Under the pieces are notes generated by a model, which saw nothing but the letters and a program-made list of their open reading frames with translations, was not told the DNA's origin and searched no databases. Made by a program: the position numbers and the translations under genes. Shown here piece after piece: positions 1 through 11,200 of a stretch of DNA of 64,000 nt. Location of the stretch: contig VDCT01000867.1 in assembly GCA_009763385.1 (NCBI GenBank), positions 186,001 through 250,000 on the forward strand. Reading direction: 5' to 3'. Numbering within the stretch: position 1 is the first letter of the stretch; every line of letters starts with the position of its first letter. The stretch is from Coix lacryma-jobi var. lacryma-jobi (Eukaryota > Streptophyta > Magnoliopsida > Poales > Poaceae).

Positions 1-902
1 CACCATTTTGTGGCGGTGTGTAGGGGGAAGAAAACTGATGCTCCAAACCCAAAGAGTTACAAAACTTTTCAAAATCCGAATTCTTAAATTCGGAACCATT
101 ATCACTACGGATAGCTCGCATAGAGTTCATACAGAACTCGTTCTGAAGACGCAAAATTAGATTGCGAGCAAAAGAGAAAGTCTCGGTTTTCTCAGCTAAA
201 AAGAAAACCATTGAATATTTTGAAGAGTCATCAACAACAACAAGCACATACCACTTCCCACCAACCGAGCTCACCCGAGCCGGACCAACAAGGTCCATAT
301 GCAAAAGCTCTTCAGGGCGCTTGGTCATGACCTGAGTCACTGGATGGTGGGGAGGGGCAACCATCTTCCCATGTCTACAAGAATGGCAAACAAGATCCTT
401 CTCCATGGACAACTTGGGCAATCCTCGGATTAGGCCAAGTGAGCTAAGCCTTGCAAGCAAGTCGAAGCTCAGGTGACCGAGTCTCCTATGCCACTTCCAA
501 TGATCAGAGGAGGAAGGTCCAACCAAAAGACATCGAGAAATTCCAAACGACTCCGAGAAATTCGCACGAAAGACTTTCCCAAAGGGTGAAATCAAACATA
601 CAAAGATTGCCTTGAGGATCTAAAATACGACTGAGATTCGGTTTAAAACGAATCTCATAGTCATCATGGAAAAGTTGCGAAACAGAAAGAAGGTTAAAAT
701 GCAAGTTAGAAACAAGAGCAACATCACGCAACACAAAGTGCTCATTAACTCGCACCGACCCACGAGACAACACTTTACCTTTGCTATTGTCGCCGAAGGT
801 AATAAACTCCTTTCTGGCAACAGGACTAAGACTGGAGAACCACTTGGCGTTTCCGGTCTTGTGCCTCGAACACCCGGAATCCACCAACCAAATGTCCTCC
901 AA
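1..902 (-). pseudogene. Copia-1 pol, N-terminal part (protease, pre-integrase, integrase)
   Basis: Read leftwards from about 902 the protein begins at the aspartic protease with WLVDSGCSRH (DSG active site). A frameshift near 600 breaks the frame. The other frame then continues to the window edge with the GAG-pre-integrase zinc motif (WKWHRRLGHLS, CHSCRHGK), the first integrase Asp region (LLHMDLVGPARV), the second Asp (IRSDNGSEF) and PYTPPQNG at the last visible codons. The catalytic Glu, RT and RNase H are outside the window. The product would be the polyprotein that matures, replicates and integrates the element in the nucleus. The frameshift makes this copy defective. The closest relative here is Copia-2. 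Confidence 0.88.
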
Positions 903-916
903 TCATTTTACCTACA

Positions 917-3534
917 TCAATAAAAAGACATAGGGTGAGCATACGGTCCAACACTAGGGTTAGTGAAATAGGAAGAATAGCAGTGTTGGGCCGGCTGCTC
1001 AAAAGAACGGTTAGTAGAAAAACCATTCCTAGCACGCCTACGGGGAAAGCAATCACCACGCACAGGAAAACGTGGTCCGCTAAGGAAAGAGTGTCCATCG
1101 TGATACTCAAAACGCGGCGGAGGAAAATGCTCAACAAAGCCACCGCCACGGGGTCCATATCCTACGAAACCAGGATCCCGCCGGGCAACACCTCTCTGAG
1201 GCCTAGGAACTTGAGGCATTGGACCTCTAGGCCTAGCAGCACGCCTTTGAACATTCGACACATGTACATCATGGAAATGATGGTAGATGTCCTTGTTGAT
1301 CATCTCCTTTGCACGGCGCTCTTCTCTCTTACGCCGAAAGCAAAACTCCCTCAAGTGTCCATCTTTCCCACAATGCTCACAATGGTACCTCACCGCTCTC
1401 ATAGGGGGTTGTTGGTACTCATGGTAGTGGGTGTGGATCACTTTGCCTTTCTGTGGCATGAGCTCCTCTTGGATAGGTGGCATGGTGTCTAGCTTGTTCT
1501 TGAGGTGGTTTGGTTTTGGAGCCCATGTCTATTTCTTGGGTGGAGCTCTCGGAGGTTCAACAAGCACCCCATCCTTGGTGTTAGGCTTGAGAGGCTCTTT
1601 GGGTGGATTCTTGGTAAGCTTGGGAGTAGTGGTGGAGTTGGGCTTCTCACTCGGGTTAAGATCACTCGACTCTCCAATCTTTCCAAACGAGGAAGCACAC
1701 TCAACACCCTGAGCAAAACCTACACTAGGACCTCCAGCAGTACGCTTGAATTGGGAAATCATCATCCCAAGCTGCGACTCACCACAAGACACCCATGACA
1801 AGATGGTCGGAAGTTATGTGTTTTCTTCCTCGGTTTGCATCTTGTCATTCTTCACATTAGCTATCTCCATCTCCAAGCCCTCCACAAAGCACACCTAGCC
1901 ACACAAGTGCTACCCGATCTGGCCTTGTCAAGAGACACAATCTTGGCATCCTTCTCTGCCAACTCGGATTGCAAGCCTGCACAAGACTTGCACGCACCCA
2001 ACAACATGGGTCTTGCCTGGAGCTCATCCACCTCTCCAATCAAAGCAGCATACTTACTTCTCAAAGTGAGAAGGTCAGTCTTGTGCTTGGTGCACATCTC
2101 GCAGTCACCCTCCTCAGAGACAACTACGGTGGACTTGGCAAACTCAAGCTCCTTCACCGTATCCTCCCACTTCTGCCTAAACTCCTTCCGCTCTCTAGCA
2201 GCACGCCTAAGCAACTTGTCTTGACTAAGAAGGGCGGCATTCAGTTTCTCAACCTCAACAGAAAGCTCATCAGGGGTCTGAGATACCTGGGAGGTGTCGT
2301 CATCGTCATCGTCGTTCTGAGGGATCTCCTCCAGCTGGCTGTCAACCTCCTTACCGAGGGCCAAGGTGCAAAAGCCCTCGTTGTCAGCGTAGAAGCAGAG
2401 GCCGTTCAACTTGTCCTTGATCTTCTTCTTCTTCTCGGACTCGTCGTCACTTGAGGAAGCAGAGTCATCATCCGAGTCATCGACGTCGCTGAGCGTGGCA
2501 AAGAAAGCACGCTGCTCAGCCTGGGCCTTCTCCAAGTACTTCTTCTTGATGTACTCCTTGTTGAAGACGCCCTTCCGCTTGTGCTTCGCGGGGACGTACT
2601 TCTCCTTGTGCTTGCCGATGTCGTACTTGTGCCCATGATCACCCTTCCCAAATGCTTGCTTGTTCTTCTTGGGACAGTTGGCGATGAAGTGGTCGGGGTC
2701 GCCGCACTCGAAACATCTAGAGCATCCTCCTCTGCGGCGACGGTTCATGCGGTTGTTGTGGAACCGCGAGAACCAGTTGGCGAGCAAAGCCAACTCATCA
2801 TCCCCCATGAACTCCAGTTGCTCCTCTGTGACAGAAAGAAGAGAAGAAAGTGCAAAGCCTCCAGAGGTGTTAGCAGAAGAACCAGAAAGCAAAACCATCG
2901 ACAGGCCAGAAGGATTCTCATATGAAGCCCTCATCATGGCATCAATCTCACTAGACTTGAGCTTACTAAAAAGCTCGTCGCACGTGAGGGTCTCATAGTT
3001 AGGTGGTTCGATGATCGCCTGAACCTTAGAGTCCCACACCGACCGATCGAGAGTATGTAAAAGCTTCAAAGCCGTCTCATGATCGTCGAAAGGCAACAAC
3101 TCCTTGTTAGCCCTCATCCTGTTGACAATCACCTGAAAGCGAGTGAATAAACTCTCTATGCTCTCGCCAGGCATGTGTCGAAAGTTCTCATACTCCCGCT
3201 TGTGCGACTCGTAGAGACGGGATTTGACTTGAGAGATTCCCTCATGGAAGCGCATGAGGGTCACCCAAATCTCACGAGCCGTGGGGAGATGAGAAACGCG
3301 ATCAAACTCAAACACACTCAAACAGGAGAAAAGAGCATTACAGACTCAGCTATTGGCATTGTGCTCATCGATCTGCAGCTGAGTCACACGAGTAGCCAAG
3401 ACAACGTAATCGGCCCTATTGCAAATCTCCCAGACAGAAGCACCCCTGCTCTGAAGATAGGCCGACATGCGTATCTTCCAATACTCATAGTTCATCCCAT
3501 CGAAAAATGGCGGTTTGCCCACGCCGCGATCCAT
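917..3534 (-). pseudogene. Copia-1 gag, long form with two zinc knuckles
   Basis: The ATG at 3534 gives MDRGVGKPPFFDGMNYEYWK, the usual start of SIRE-type gag (UBN2-like domain: YWKIRMSAYL, AREIWVTLM, ESIESLFTRFQ). A TGA at 3346-3348 replaces an Arg codon that Copia-2 still has. The first CCHC knuckle CFECGDPDHFIANC lies near 2670-2712. A Lys-rich stretch, an acidic Asp/Ser run and a coiled-coil region follow. A frameshift near 1860 moves the frame; it resumes at 1801 and again at 1483, where a second knuckle, CEHCGKDGHLREFC, appears. It ends with HPMSFY at 917. Intact length would be about 870 residues, long for Ty1-Copia. Function (known of the family): capsid and nucleocapsid of the virus-like particle. 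Confidence 0.87.
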
Positions 3535-3583
3535 GTCGCCTTCTGTGGATCTGGAACCGGCTAAGGTGGAAGATCCTTAACCT

Positions 3584-3595
3584 GCTCTGATACCA
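3584..3595 (-). other. Primer binding site of Copia-1 (initiator Met tRNA)
   Basis: The minus strand reads TGGTATCAGAGC two bases after the LTR end. This is the standard complement of the 3' end of plant initiator Met tRNA, which primes minus-strand DNA synthesis. Confidence 0.92.
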
Positions 3596-3861
3596 ATTGA
3601 AGGACCAAAAGTGTTACCAGAAAGCGACCAGAGGGGGGTGAATGGGAGCTTCAAATTCCTTTTCAGAAACTTGTCACCACTGTCCCAAGAATCACCCCAA
3701 GAGCAAACCTAGAGCTCGCGAGTGTCCATGACCCTAGATGTAGGGTGGATGCTTCCAAGAAGCACAGCGGGACACAACACAACCCTAGAAACCCAACACA
3801 AAAGTCGGAAACCAAAACTGACAACGGATCAACAAACCACGGATGAAAACGTGCTGAAGAC

Positions 3862-4140
3862 ACAGCATCCGACGTTGGCCTGCGTCCGATGGTCAAGCAC
3901 CAGACGCGTCCGATGTGAAAAGACCCTGTCTGGAACCTTACTGGACAGGCATCGGACGCTGGCTACAGTGAAACCCTAGCGTCCGATGCTCGACCTCCAG
4001 ACGCATCCGATGACAACGGAGCGTCCGATGGTCAGCGTCTGATGCTCCTTGAAAAACGCTGACACCTGACATGTGGCACCGGACGCGTCTGATGTGATGA
4101 ACACAGCGTTCGATGCCCCCGACCCGAGCGTCCAATGCCC
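3862..4140. repeat. Dispersed 10-bp motif cluster GCGTCCGATG/CATCGGACGC in the LTR
   Basis: At least ten copies or near copies of GCGTCCGATG occur in both orientations in under 300 bp (GCATCCGACG, GCGTCCGATG, CATCGGACGC, GCGTCTGATG, GCGTTCGATG, GCGTCCAATG). The same part of the Copia-2 and Copia-3 LTRs has a different motif, GCGGACAGTCCGC. Confidence 0.8.
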
Positions 4141-4924
4141 CCGAAACTGCACTGTTCTTCCGCGGATTCAACCCGATCTCCCCCAAATCAAAATCTCTAA
4201 GGCTTAGACTTGGTATGAGGAGTTCCAAGGAAGTTAGTGAGCTATCCTAAAGAGATCATGGCTCGAATCTAACTCTAAATCGGTGAATCAGAAGAATTCG
4301 GGGCAAAGGAGACAAAACTCGATTCGAAACAAAAATCGACCGATCTACTAGCTCGTGAGGTTAGAGAAGAATTCCTTCAGTGGAAAGATGCACCTCATGA
4401 TCTAGAACAACTCAGTTCAAACAGAATCGCAAAAGACGCAACGATGAAGCAGATCGATCACCGGGAAAATCGTGGAGAAAAGCAACCCGCGAAGAACAAC
4501 ACCAAAACATGAATCACAACCACGAATTTGCAACCGTGTGGCTACCACACGCTACAACAGTGAGATTACGGTCTCACTTCCTCAAAATCTCATGAACACA
4601 GAGGTATGATTGTCTTCTCTGTAGATCTCAGTTCACTACAGCAGCGGGTTGGGAGAGCAGGAAACCCTAGGTGGAAAATAGCAAATGACTGAGATAGGAT
4701 GGGAGGTGGGTGTCTCCCTCTACTTATCCTAATTCTAGTTCCCACTCTACCCCTAAATAATTACAGAGCGAACCTGCTAAACCCTAAGGTTATTCTGGAC
4801 CAACTCAAAGAAGATGTTGATCCGACGGCCACGCCCGCACAACTGGTAGCGTTACCTCGACGCAACCTCACCGATTGCCGCCACGTGCCGCCACCGCTCT
4901 GTTCGTCCTTTTCATTGACTCCGC

Positions 4925-5205
4925 CCCCGGTTTTGTGGCTGAAACCGGGAAACCTGTCTTCACGACCAACCCCTGGTTTTGAGGCCCAAACCGGGAAACC
5001 AGCCTTCCATCGCCTGAGTTTTGTGGCCCAAACTCAGAAACCTGCCAGCGCCTAGGTTTTGAGGCCCAAACCTGGAAACCGTCCTTAGCCCGAGTTTTGT
5101 TGCCCAAACTCGGCAAACCTGCAACACCGAGGTTTTGTGGTCCAAACTTGGAAACCGTCCACCGGTGGTTTTTCTGTGGCTCAACCACCAAACCGACGCT
5201 GTAGA
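4925..5205 (-). repeat. Hairpin minisatellite in the Copia-1 LTR
   Basis: About seven units of 35-40 bp, each with a fixed loop (GGGCCTC, GGGCCAC or a close variant) between two complementary arms ending in GTTT and AAAC. The arms differ between units but mostly stay paired. Homologous arrays lie at 12568-12845 and 42310-42565. Confidence 0.85.
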
Positions 5206-5540
5206 GGGGATGCACCGCCCGTGCACCCCGTCCATCGACACGTGTCCCGAGGTCCTTGACCTAAGGAACACCATGCCCCGCAAGTCTTCGCTCGTCGCTG
5301 TCCCAGGCTGTCAGCCACCACAGCTGATCCTCAGGCCACTGGTCCCTCAGTCCAAGCCTCACGTCCGCCCTTCACCGCTCTCGGTCCGTCGGCACGACAC
5401 GTCTCTGCTTGACCTTCACCTTGCCTTCGATCACTGTCTCCGTGCTTGACACCTGCACAACACAAGCCAAAGAACATGCGCATCAAACCCATTGACAATC
5501 ACTCATCACTCGAGACTCGGCATACACCCATGTATCCGCA

Positions 5541-5729
5541 GGTGCATATACTACTTATGTGTGTACTGGGTATGCACCTAAGATAGTATTAGATTTAATT
5601 TCAGCAATGCATAATATTCATATTGTGGGCAGGGCTGAAATGATTTCTGCAGGTACGCTAACTTGCGAAGATATAGAACGTCTAGTTAACGCTATGAGTG
5701 AACGTTGTATGCCACCGTCTCGCAGTTAG
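5541..5729 (+). other. Unidentified open frame (62 codons) at the Copia-1 junction
   Basis: The frame starting at 5541 is open for 62 codons (G-A-Y-T-T-Y-V-C-T-G ... C-M-P-P-S-R-S) and stops with TAG at 5727-5729. Its upstream end is cut by the Copia-1 insertion. I recognise no domain. Gypsy-A has no comparable open frame in its leader. The first eight bases (GGTGCATA) are repeated inverted at 5571-5578 (TATGCACC). It may be chance, a captured fragment or the end of a further ORF. Confidence 0.3.
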
Positions 5730-5881
5730 ATTGTTAGACCGTGAGGACGTATGTTACGCACATGCATCATGATCATATAATCTTGCATTAATTTTACTTC
5801 CTTCCTTATGATATCCGTCCTGATTTCTTAATAAAAGTTGTTCTCAACTAATTAAAACCTATGTGGGTAAACTTCTTTCAG

Positions 5882-6898
5882 ATGGCATGTACCAAGCGTA
5901 CCGCCCGTAAGTCAACTGGAGGCAAGAGGCCTAACTACCTGTATGGGCCATGGACCGCTGAGGGATCAGAGGATTTTCTGGAGGACTTCGGCATGCCTAC
6001 CATTTTGTGGAGGGTGCTGCACTTGGTCGGATACCAGGAGGGCCAGGAACCGTAGTACTACTGGCATCGTGTGTAGTGTTCGGAGGACCGCTACATGTAC
6101 ACAGTTGAGGTGGATGTGCCCAGCCGGGATGCTCAGGATCATGTATGGTGTCGCCGGGTGTTCGCACTACAGGGTAGGACCCCGTGGGATGGAGCTAACA
6201 GGGTTGCCTATACTGTTCTTCAGGACATTATGGAGGACCACCCGGAGGTGGTTGCGCAAGCCACTGCTAGCATCTTCCCGACTGCGGACCCTTACCAGTC
6301 AGTGTGGCGTCAGCCAGGTGCCACTGTGCTGGAGGCCAGTTCCTTGGAGCGAGAGCACTGTGCGGGACCAGCTGGGAGTGCTATGACTGCACTCATGGCT
6401 ACCTATGGGTGTTTGTCACGAAGCTATGACCATTTGGATCATATTCTCAGTGACGAGATAGCTAAACAACAAAAGAGTCAGGAGGAGCACGCTACAGAGG
6501 TAGACCGCCTCACCACGGAGCTAGCCCATATGACTGTTGAAAGGGATCAGGCTCTTTAGAGGGAGCAGGACATGGCACAACAGCTCAGTGACTAGCAGGG
6601 GTTGACGACCTTCTTGTCCACAATCATGGCTGAGACTGAGGAGTCACTTCGAGGTGTGTGTCTTGAGGGCATGCGTGCGACCGAGCAGAACAGTCTTCTC
6701 AGGCTTCAAGTGGAAGACCTGGAGTTACAGCTTCATCACCTCCAGGACTACAATGATCGCCTGCATGAGGAGATCCATCGCCGAGAGAACGAGAGGAACC
6801 CCATCATTCCTCAGGAGGACCAAGATCCTCGTGCTTCTTCTAGTGGTTCTTCGGATGTCTCGAGCGACGACGATGATGATGGTGCCGATAGAGAGTAG
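5882..6898 (+). pseudogene. Gypsy-B ORF1: histone H3 tail-like N-terminus, coiled coil, acidic tail
   Basis: The ATG at 5882 starts MACTKRTARKSTGGKRP. Thirteen of the first 16 residues after Met equal histone H3 (A1, T3, K4, T6, A7, R8, K9, S10, T11, G12, G13, K14, P16). One frame then continues to 6898 with four in-frame TAG stops (6053, 6074, 6557, 6593). The middle part (about 6095-6400) is a globular region absent from the Gypsy-A and -C versions. A coiled coil follows, then YNDRLHEEIH and an Asp-rich C-terminus. An in-frame ATG lies upstream at 5861, but CAG sits directly before 5882 and resembles a 3' splice site. The function is unknown; chromatin binding or histone mimicry is inferred. 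Intact length would be about 338 residues. Confidence 0.8.
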
Positions 6899-7246
6899 GA
6901 TAGATGGTTGTTTTGCGCCTGGTGATCTTTTGCCACATATCCTTCATGCTTGATCTTTTGTTGTTGTCATGGGATGATGTAAGGTTGCGTTTTGAACTTA
7001 TGTGCGTGTGGCACAAGACCTTGGAAAAGTCCCATATGTATGGGCATTTATGGATGTTTTATGTTGGCTTTTGCATGTATGTGATTAGCGATCTTATTTT
7101 GTGACGCTGCGATGTGGATTAAAATTTATTATGCCTCTGTCATTGTTTGGCGAATTTGTTTTCTGAATAAATTCAGTTGGCATGGTTTATCGTTCTCTAC
7201 AATAATGGCAACATCACCTAATGATCACTTGCTATCGCTATATGCA
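6899..7246 (+). other. Spacer between ORF1 and gag of Gypsy-B
   Basis: AT-rich, without a supported coding frame. It ends CCTAATGATCACTTGC then TATATGCAG directly before the gag ATG, which resembles a branch point followed by a 3' splice site. Confidence 0.5.
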
Positions 7247-8288
7247 GATGACGATGACTCGTAGTGGAGCTGGCGGTAGTGGTGGTAATGATGATAACAG
7301 AGACAACCATAATCCACCACCTCCTCCACTAGCCACTTCCGAGCAACACTTTGCTCAGTTTCTGTGGAGTCAGCGCAATATCGAAGCACTACTACGGGAG
7401 AATCTGGCACATGGCAATCAACGCTTGGAGCCAAATCAGTACAACTCTTTTAAGGATTTCCTGGATACAAAACCACCCATCTTCAAGGAAGCTACTGGAC
7501 CTCTGGAAGCGGAGGAATGGCTGGATGCCATGGAGCAAAAGTTTTGGCTGCTCAGGCTTATGGAGGAACTTAAGGCCGGATATGCTGCACATCAGCTGCA
7601 AAGATCGACCGAGATTTGGTGGGGACATCATCGTACCACCTATCCTGCCCGTGCGCCAGTCACTTGGGGGGTGTTCTCACAGGCTGTTCGAGGACATTAT
7701 ATTCCGCCAGGCTTGACTCAGATGAAGGTGGTAGAGTTTATGAGCTTGACACAGTGAACCCGATCAATCACCGAGTACCACCATGTGTTCAATTCCTTGT
7801 CTCGTTATGCTCCAGAGTTCGTAAACACCGAAGTTAAGAAGATCACTAGTTTCAAGAGAGGGCTGAATACCAAGATGGGAAAATCAGTGGGTACTTCATC
7901 TCGTACTGTCTTCAATGACTTCATTAGTGACTATCTGATTCAAGAGAACCACAACAACAAGCATGCAGCGGGCAAGGCCCAAAAGAGAACATTGGAATCT
8001 GGACCTTCCCAGCCTAGAGGACCACAAGCTCAGCATTTTCAGTATCGACCACCAGCGCCTGGAGCTCGTTTTAGGCCACCACAAAAGAAAGGCCAGTAGC
8101 AATCTCAGCGTAACCAAAGGTCGTACAAGATAGCAGCAAATCAAGATAGAGGAGGCCAAGGCAGCTCAACAGGAAGCAAGCCTCTGGTTCGCGGACCATG
8201 CTTCAATTGCAACCAAGAGGGGCATTTTGCAAGATATTGCCCGCACCCGAAGAGGCAGCAGACCAACTACCCCGCACGTCTGCATAAC
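7247..8288 (+). pseudogene. Gypsy-B gag
   Basis: The ATG at 7247 gives M-T-M-T-R-S-G-A-G-G, then a Pro-rich segment and the retrotransposon gag capsid domain (PLEAEEWLDAMEQKFWLL, ITEYHHVFNSLSRYAPEFVN). A basic linker and the CCHC knuckle CFNCNQEGHFARYC (about 8200-8241) follow. Stops in frame are TGA at 7755-7757 and TAG at 8097-8099. It forms the particle shell and binds the RNA genome. gag and protease share one frame, as in chromoviruses. Confidence 0.85.
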
Positions 8289-11200
8289 ATGACTGCTGAG
8301 GAAGCTCATGCAGGAGAGCCCGTGACTGCTGGTATGTGTCTCGTTAACCATCATCCTGCAGTTGTTTTGTTTGATACCGGATCATCACATTCTTTTATGA
8401 GCAAAGCATTTGCACAAAAGCATAACCAAGAAATGTCTGAAATGGATTATGGGTTTCGCGTGAGCTCCGTTGGGAGTAGCGTGTTATCTAGATAGATGGT
8501 TTGTAATGCAACCATCGAAATTGAAGGGCAAAAATTTGGAGCTAACCTAGTAGTTTTACCTGGACTAAGCTTGGATGTAGTCTTAGGTATGAGTTGGATG
8601 AGTATGTGGAACACGGTGTTAGACACTTCTGATAGGACTCTTACCTTATCAGATGGACGGACGGATAACAAACTTCGCGTATCTCTTCCCCGACGTGCCG
8701 ATTTTGTTGACCTATCTTGCACTCTTGCTATAGAAGATCTTTCCAAAATTCCAATGTTCGAGAGTTTCCGAATGTTTTCCCGGATGACTTACCAGGATTA
8801 CCACCCAAGAGAGCCATAGAATTTGCTATTGAGTTGTTACCAGGGACTGCACCAATCTCTAGAAGACCGTACCGTATGCCGCCCAATGAACTAGCAGAAC
8901 TCCAAACTCAGATTAAGGAACTTTTAGGCAAGGGATTTATTCAACCTAGTGTATCAGAATGGGGTTGTCCCGTGTTGTTTGTTAAGAAGAAGGACAAGTC
9001 ACTGCGAATGTGTATGGATTATCGTCCGCTCAATGCCAGGACTGTCAAGAATAAATATCCGTTACCACATATAGACATTCTGTTTGATCAGTTATCTAGA
9101 GCTAAGGTGTTTTCCAAGATCGATTTGAGGTCGGGTTATCATCAGATCAGAATTAGGCCACAGGATATCCCGAAGACCGCATTTTCAACCAGATATGGAT
9201 TGTATGAGTACCTTGTCATGTCCTTTGGAAAGACAAATGCCCCAACGTACTTCATTTGATGAACTCGGTGTTCATGCTAGAATTGGATAAATTTGTGGTA
9301 GTGTTTATTGATGATATTTTGGTCTACTCCGAGAACTCAGAACACCATGCAGAGCACTTGAGGATTGTTTTGACCAGACTTAGGGAGCATACGCTCTATG
9401 CTAAGTTTAGTAAGTGTGAGTTTTGGATGAAGAAAGTACATTTCCTTGGTCATATCTTATCCGAGGAGGGAATCTCCGTTAACCCTAGTAAGGTACAAGA
9501 AGTAATGGATTGGAAGGCTCCTACTTCGGTTGGTGAGATTCGGAGTTTCTTGGGCTTAGCAGGATACTATCGCTGATTCATTCCTGATTTCTCTAAAATT
9601 GCAAAATCTATGACAAGATTACTGCAAAAGAACAAGAAGTTTGAATGGACAGAGGAGTGTGAATCTACTTTCTGTACCTTGCGGAAACTGTTAACCACTG
9701 CTCCAATTTTGGCTCAACCGGATATTGAGAAACCCTTTATATCTTTTCTGATGCATCGAAAGTTGGTTTAGGTTGTGTTCTTATGCAAGAAGGCAGGGTG
9801 ATTGCTTATGTATCTCGTCAGTTGAGAAAACATGAATTGAATTATCCTACGCATGATTTGGAATTGGCTGCAGTTGTACATGCTCTATAGATCTGGAGAC
9901 ATTACCTGCTTGGCAACGTTTGTAATATGTATACAGATCATAAAAGTCTCAAGTACATCTTCACTCAATCTGAATTGAACATGAGACAGAGAAGATGGCT
10001 TGAATTGATTAAAGATTATAATCTGTAGATTCACTATCATCCTGGTAAGGCGAATGTCGTAGCTGATGCTCTGAGTCGGAAATTGCACTATAATACATTG
10101 AAGTTACTACCAGAAGATGAGTTCAGTTTAATACATCCTGCAATGCTACATGACCTTGAGTTACGCAGCACTTTGGTTGATCAAATCAGGGAGAGACAGA
10201 AAATAGATAAGGGAAATTACCATATCAAGGAAAGGATTAAAGTCGCAATTGAACCAGTTAAGCATTTTCGAGTGGATGACAGTGGAGTTCTGTGGTTTGA
10301 CTAGCGCTTAGTAGTACCTAAGGATAAAGAACTCAAAAATCGGATTATGGATGAAGCGCATTTGTCCAGGATATCCCTTCATCCAAGAAGTGCTAAAATG
10401 TATCAAGATTTACGTCCCAGATTTTGGTGGACTAAGATGAAGAAGGAAATCGCTGCTTATGTGGCTAGATGTGACACATGTTGCCGGGTGAAAGCTATTC
10501 ACCTGAAACCAGCTGGAATGCTTCAACCATTATCCATACCTGAATGGAAGTGGGAAGAAGTGAGTATGGATTTTTTCACCAGTTTGCCCACTACTCAAAA
10601 AGCGAATGACTCGATTTGGGTAATTGTGGATCGTCTTACCAAGACCGCACGTTTCATTCCAGTCCAGACCAACTATAAAGCACCAGACTATGCAGAGATC
10701 TATTTGAGTCAGATTGTTCGACACCATGGTGTACCAAAGATTATAGTTTCAGATCGAGGCTCACAGTTCACTACACCATTTTGGGAAAAGCTGCAAAAGG
10801 ATTTAGGCACGGAATTGATCCGAAGTTCAGCCTATCATCCATAGACGTCAGGACAAACAGAAAAGGTGAACCAAGTGTTGGAAGATATGTTGAGAGCCTG
10901 TGTAATATCAGCAAAAGGTTCTTGGGAGAAATGGTTGCCTTTAGCAGAGTTTGCATATAACAACGGTTATCAAGAGAGCATTCAGATGGCGCCTTTTGAA
11001 GCCCTTTATGGTAGAAGATGCAGAACGCCGATAAATTGGGTTGAACCGGAGGAACGTCGGTACTATGGAATTGACTTCGTCAGAGAAGCAGAAGAAAAAG
11101 TTAGAATCATTCAGCAGCATATGACAGCTGCACAATCTCGACAGAAAAGCTATGCCGATAAACGTAGAAGGCCGCTTGAGTTCAATGTCGGTGACTATGT

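Larger units (their letters stand above)
1..5540 (-). mobile_element. Copia-1: SIRE/Maximus-like Ty1-Copia retrotransposon, cut by the window edge
   Basis: The visible part, in minus orientation, is a 5' LTR (3598-5540), an initiator-Met primer site, a long gag and the start of pol (protease, pre-integrase, integrase N-part). RT, RNase H and the 3' LTR lie left of position 1. The outer LTR boundary is fixed because the LTR of Copia-2 starts with the same TGCGGATACATGGG while the flanks differ. The likely target duplication is the 5 bp at 5541-5545 (GGTGC); its partner is off-window. The element inserted into the 5' part of Gypsy-B. The order gag-PR-INT and the motif CX2CX4HX4C place it in Ty1-Copia; the long gag suggests the SIRE/Maximus clade (Opie/Ji relatives). 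Confidence 0.9.
3598..5540 (-). repeat. Copia-1 5' LTR (1943 bp)
   Basis: On the minus strand the LTR starts TGCGGATACATGGG and ends GGTCCTTCA just before the primer site. It corresponds to the Copia-2 LTR at 12268-14307 over its U3 end, its hairpin minisatellite and its primer-proximal end. The R/U5 portion carries a different short-motif cluster (3862-4140). It holds no gene. Confidence 0.9.

Noticed and set aside
5882..5930. A true histone H3 gene or captured H3 exon
   Set aside because: Similarity ends at residue 16-21; no histone fold follows, and codons and context belong to the element. The same position holds diverged versions in other families.
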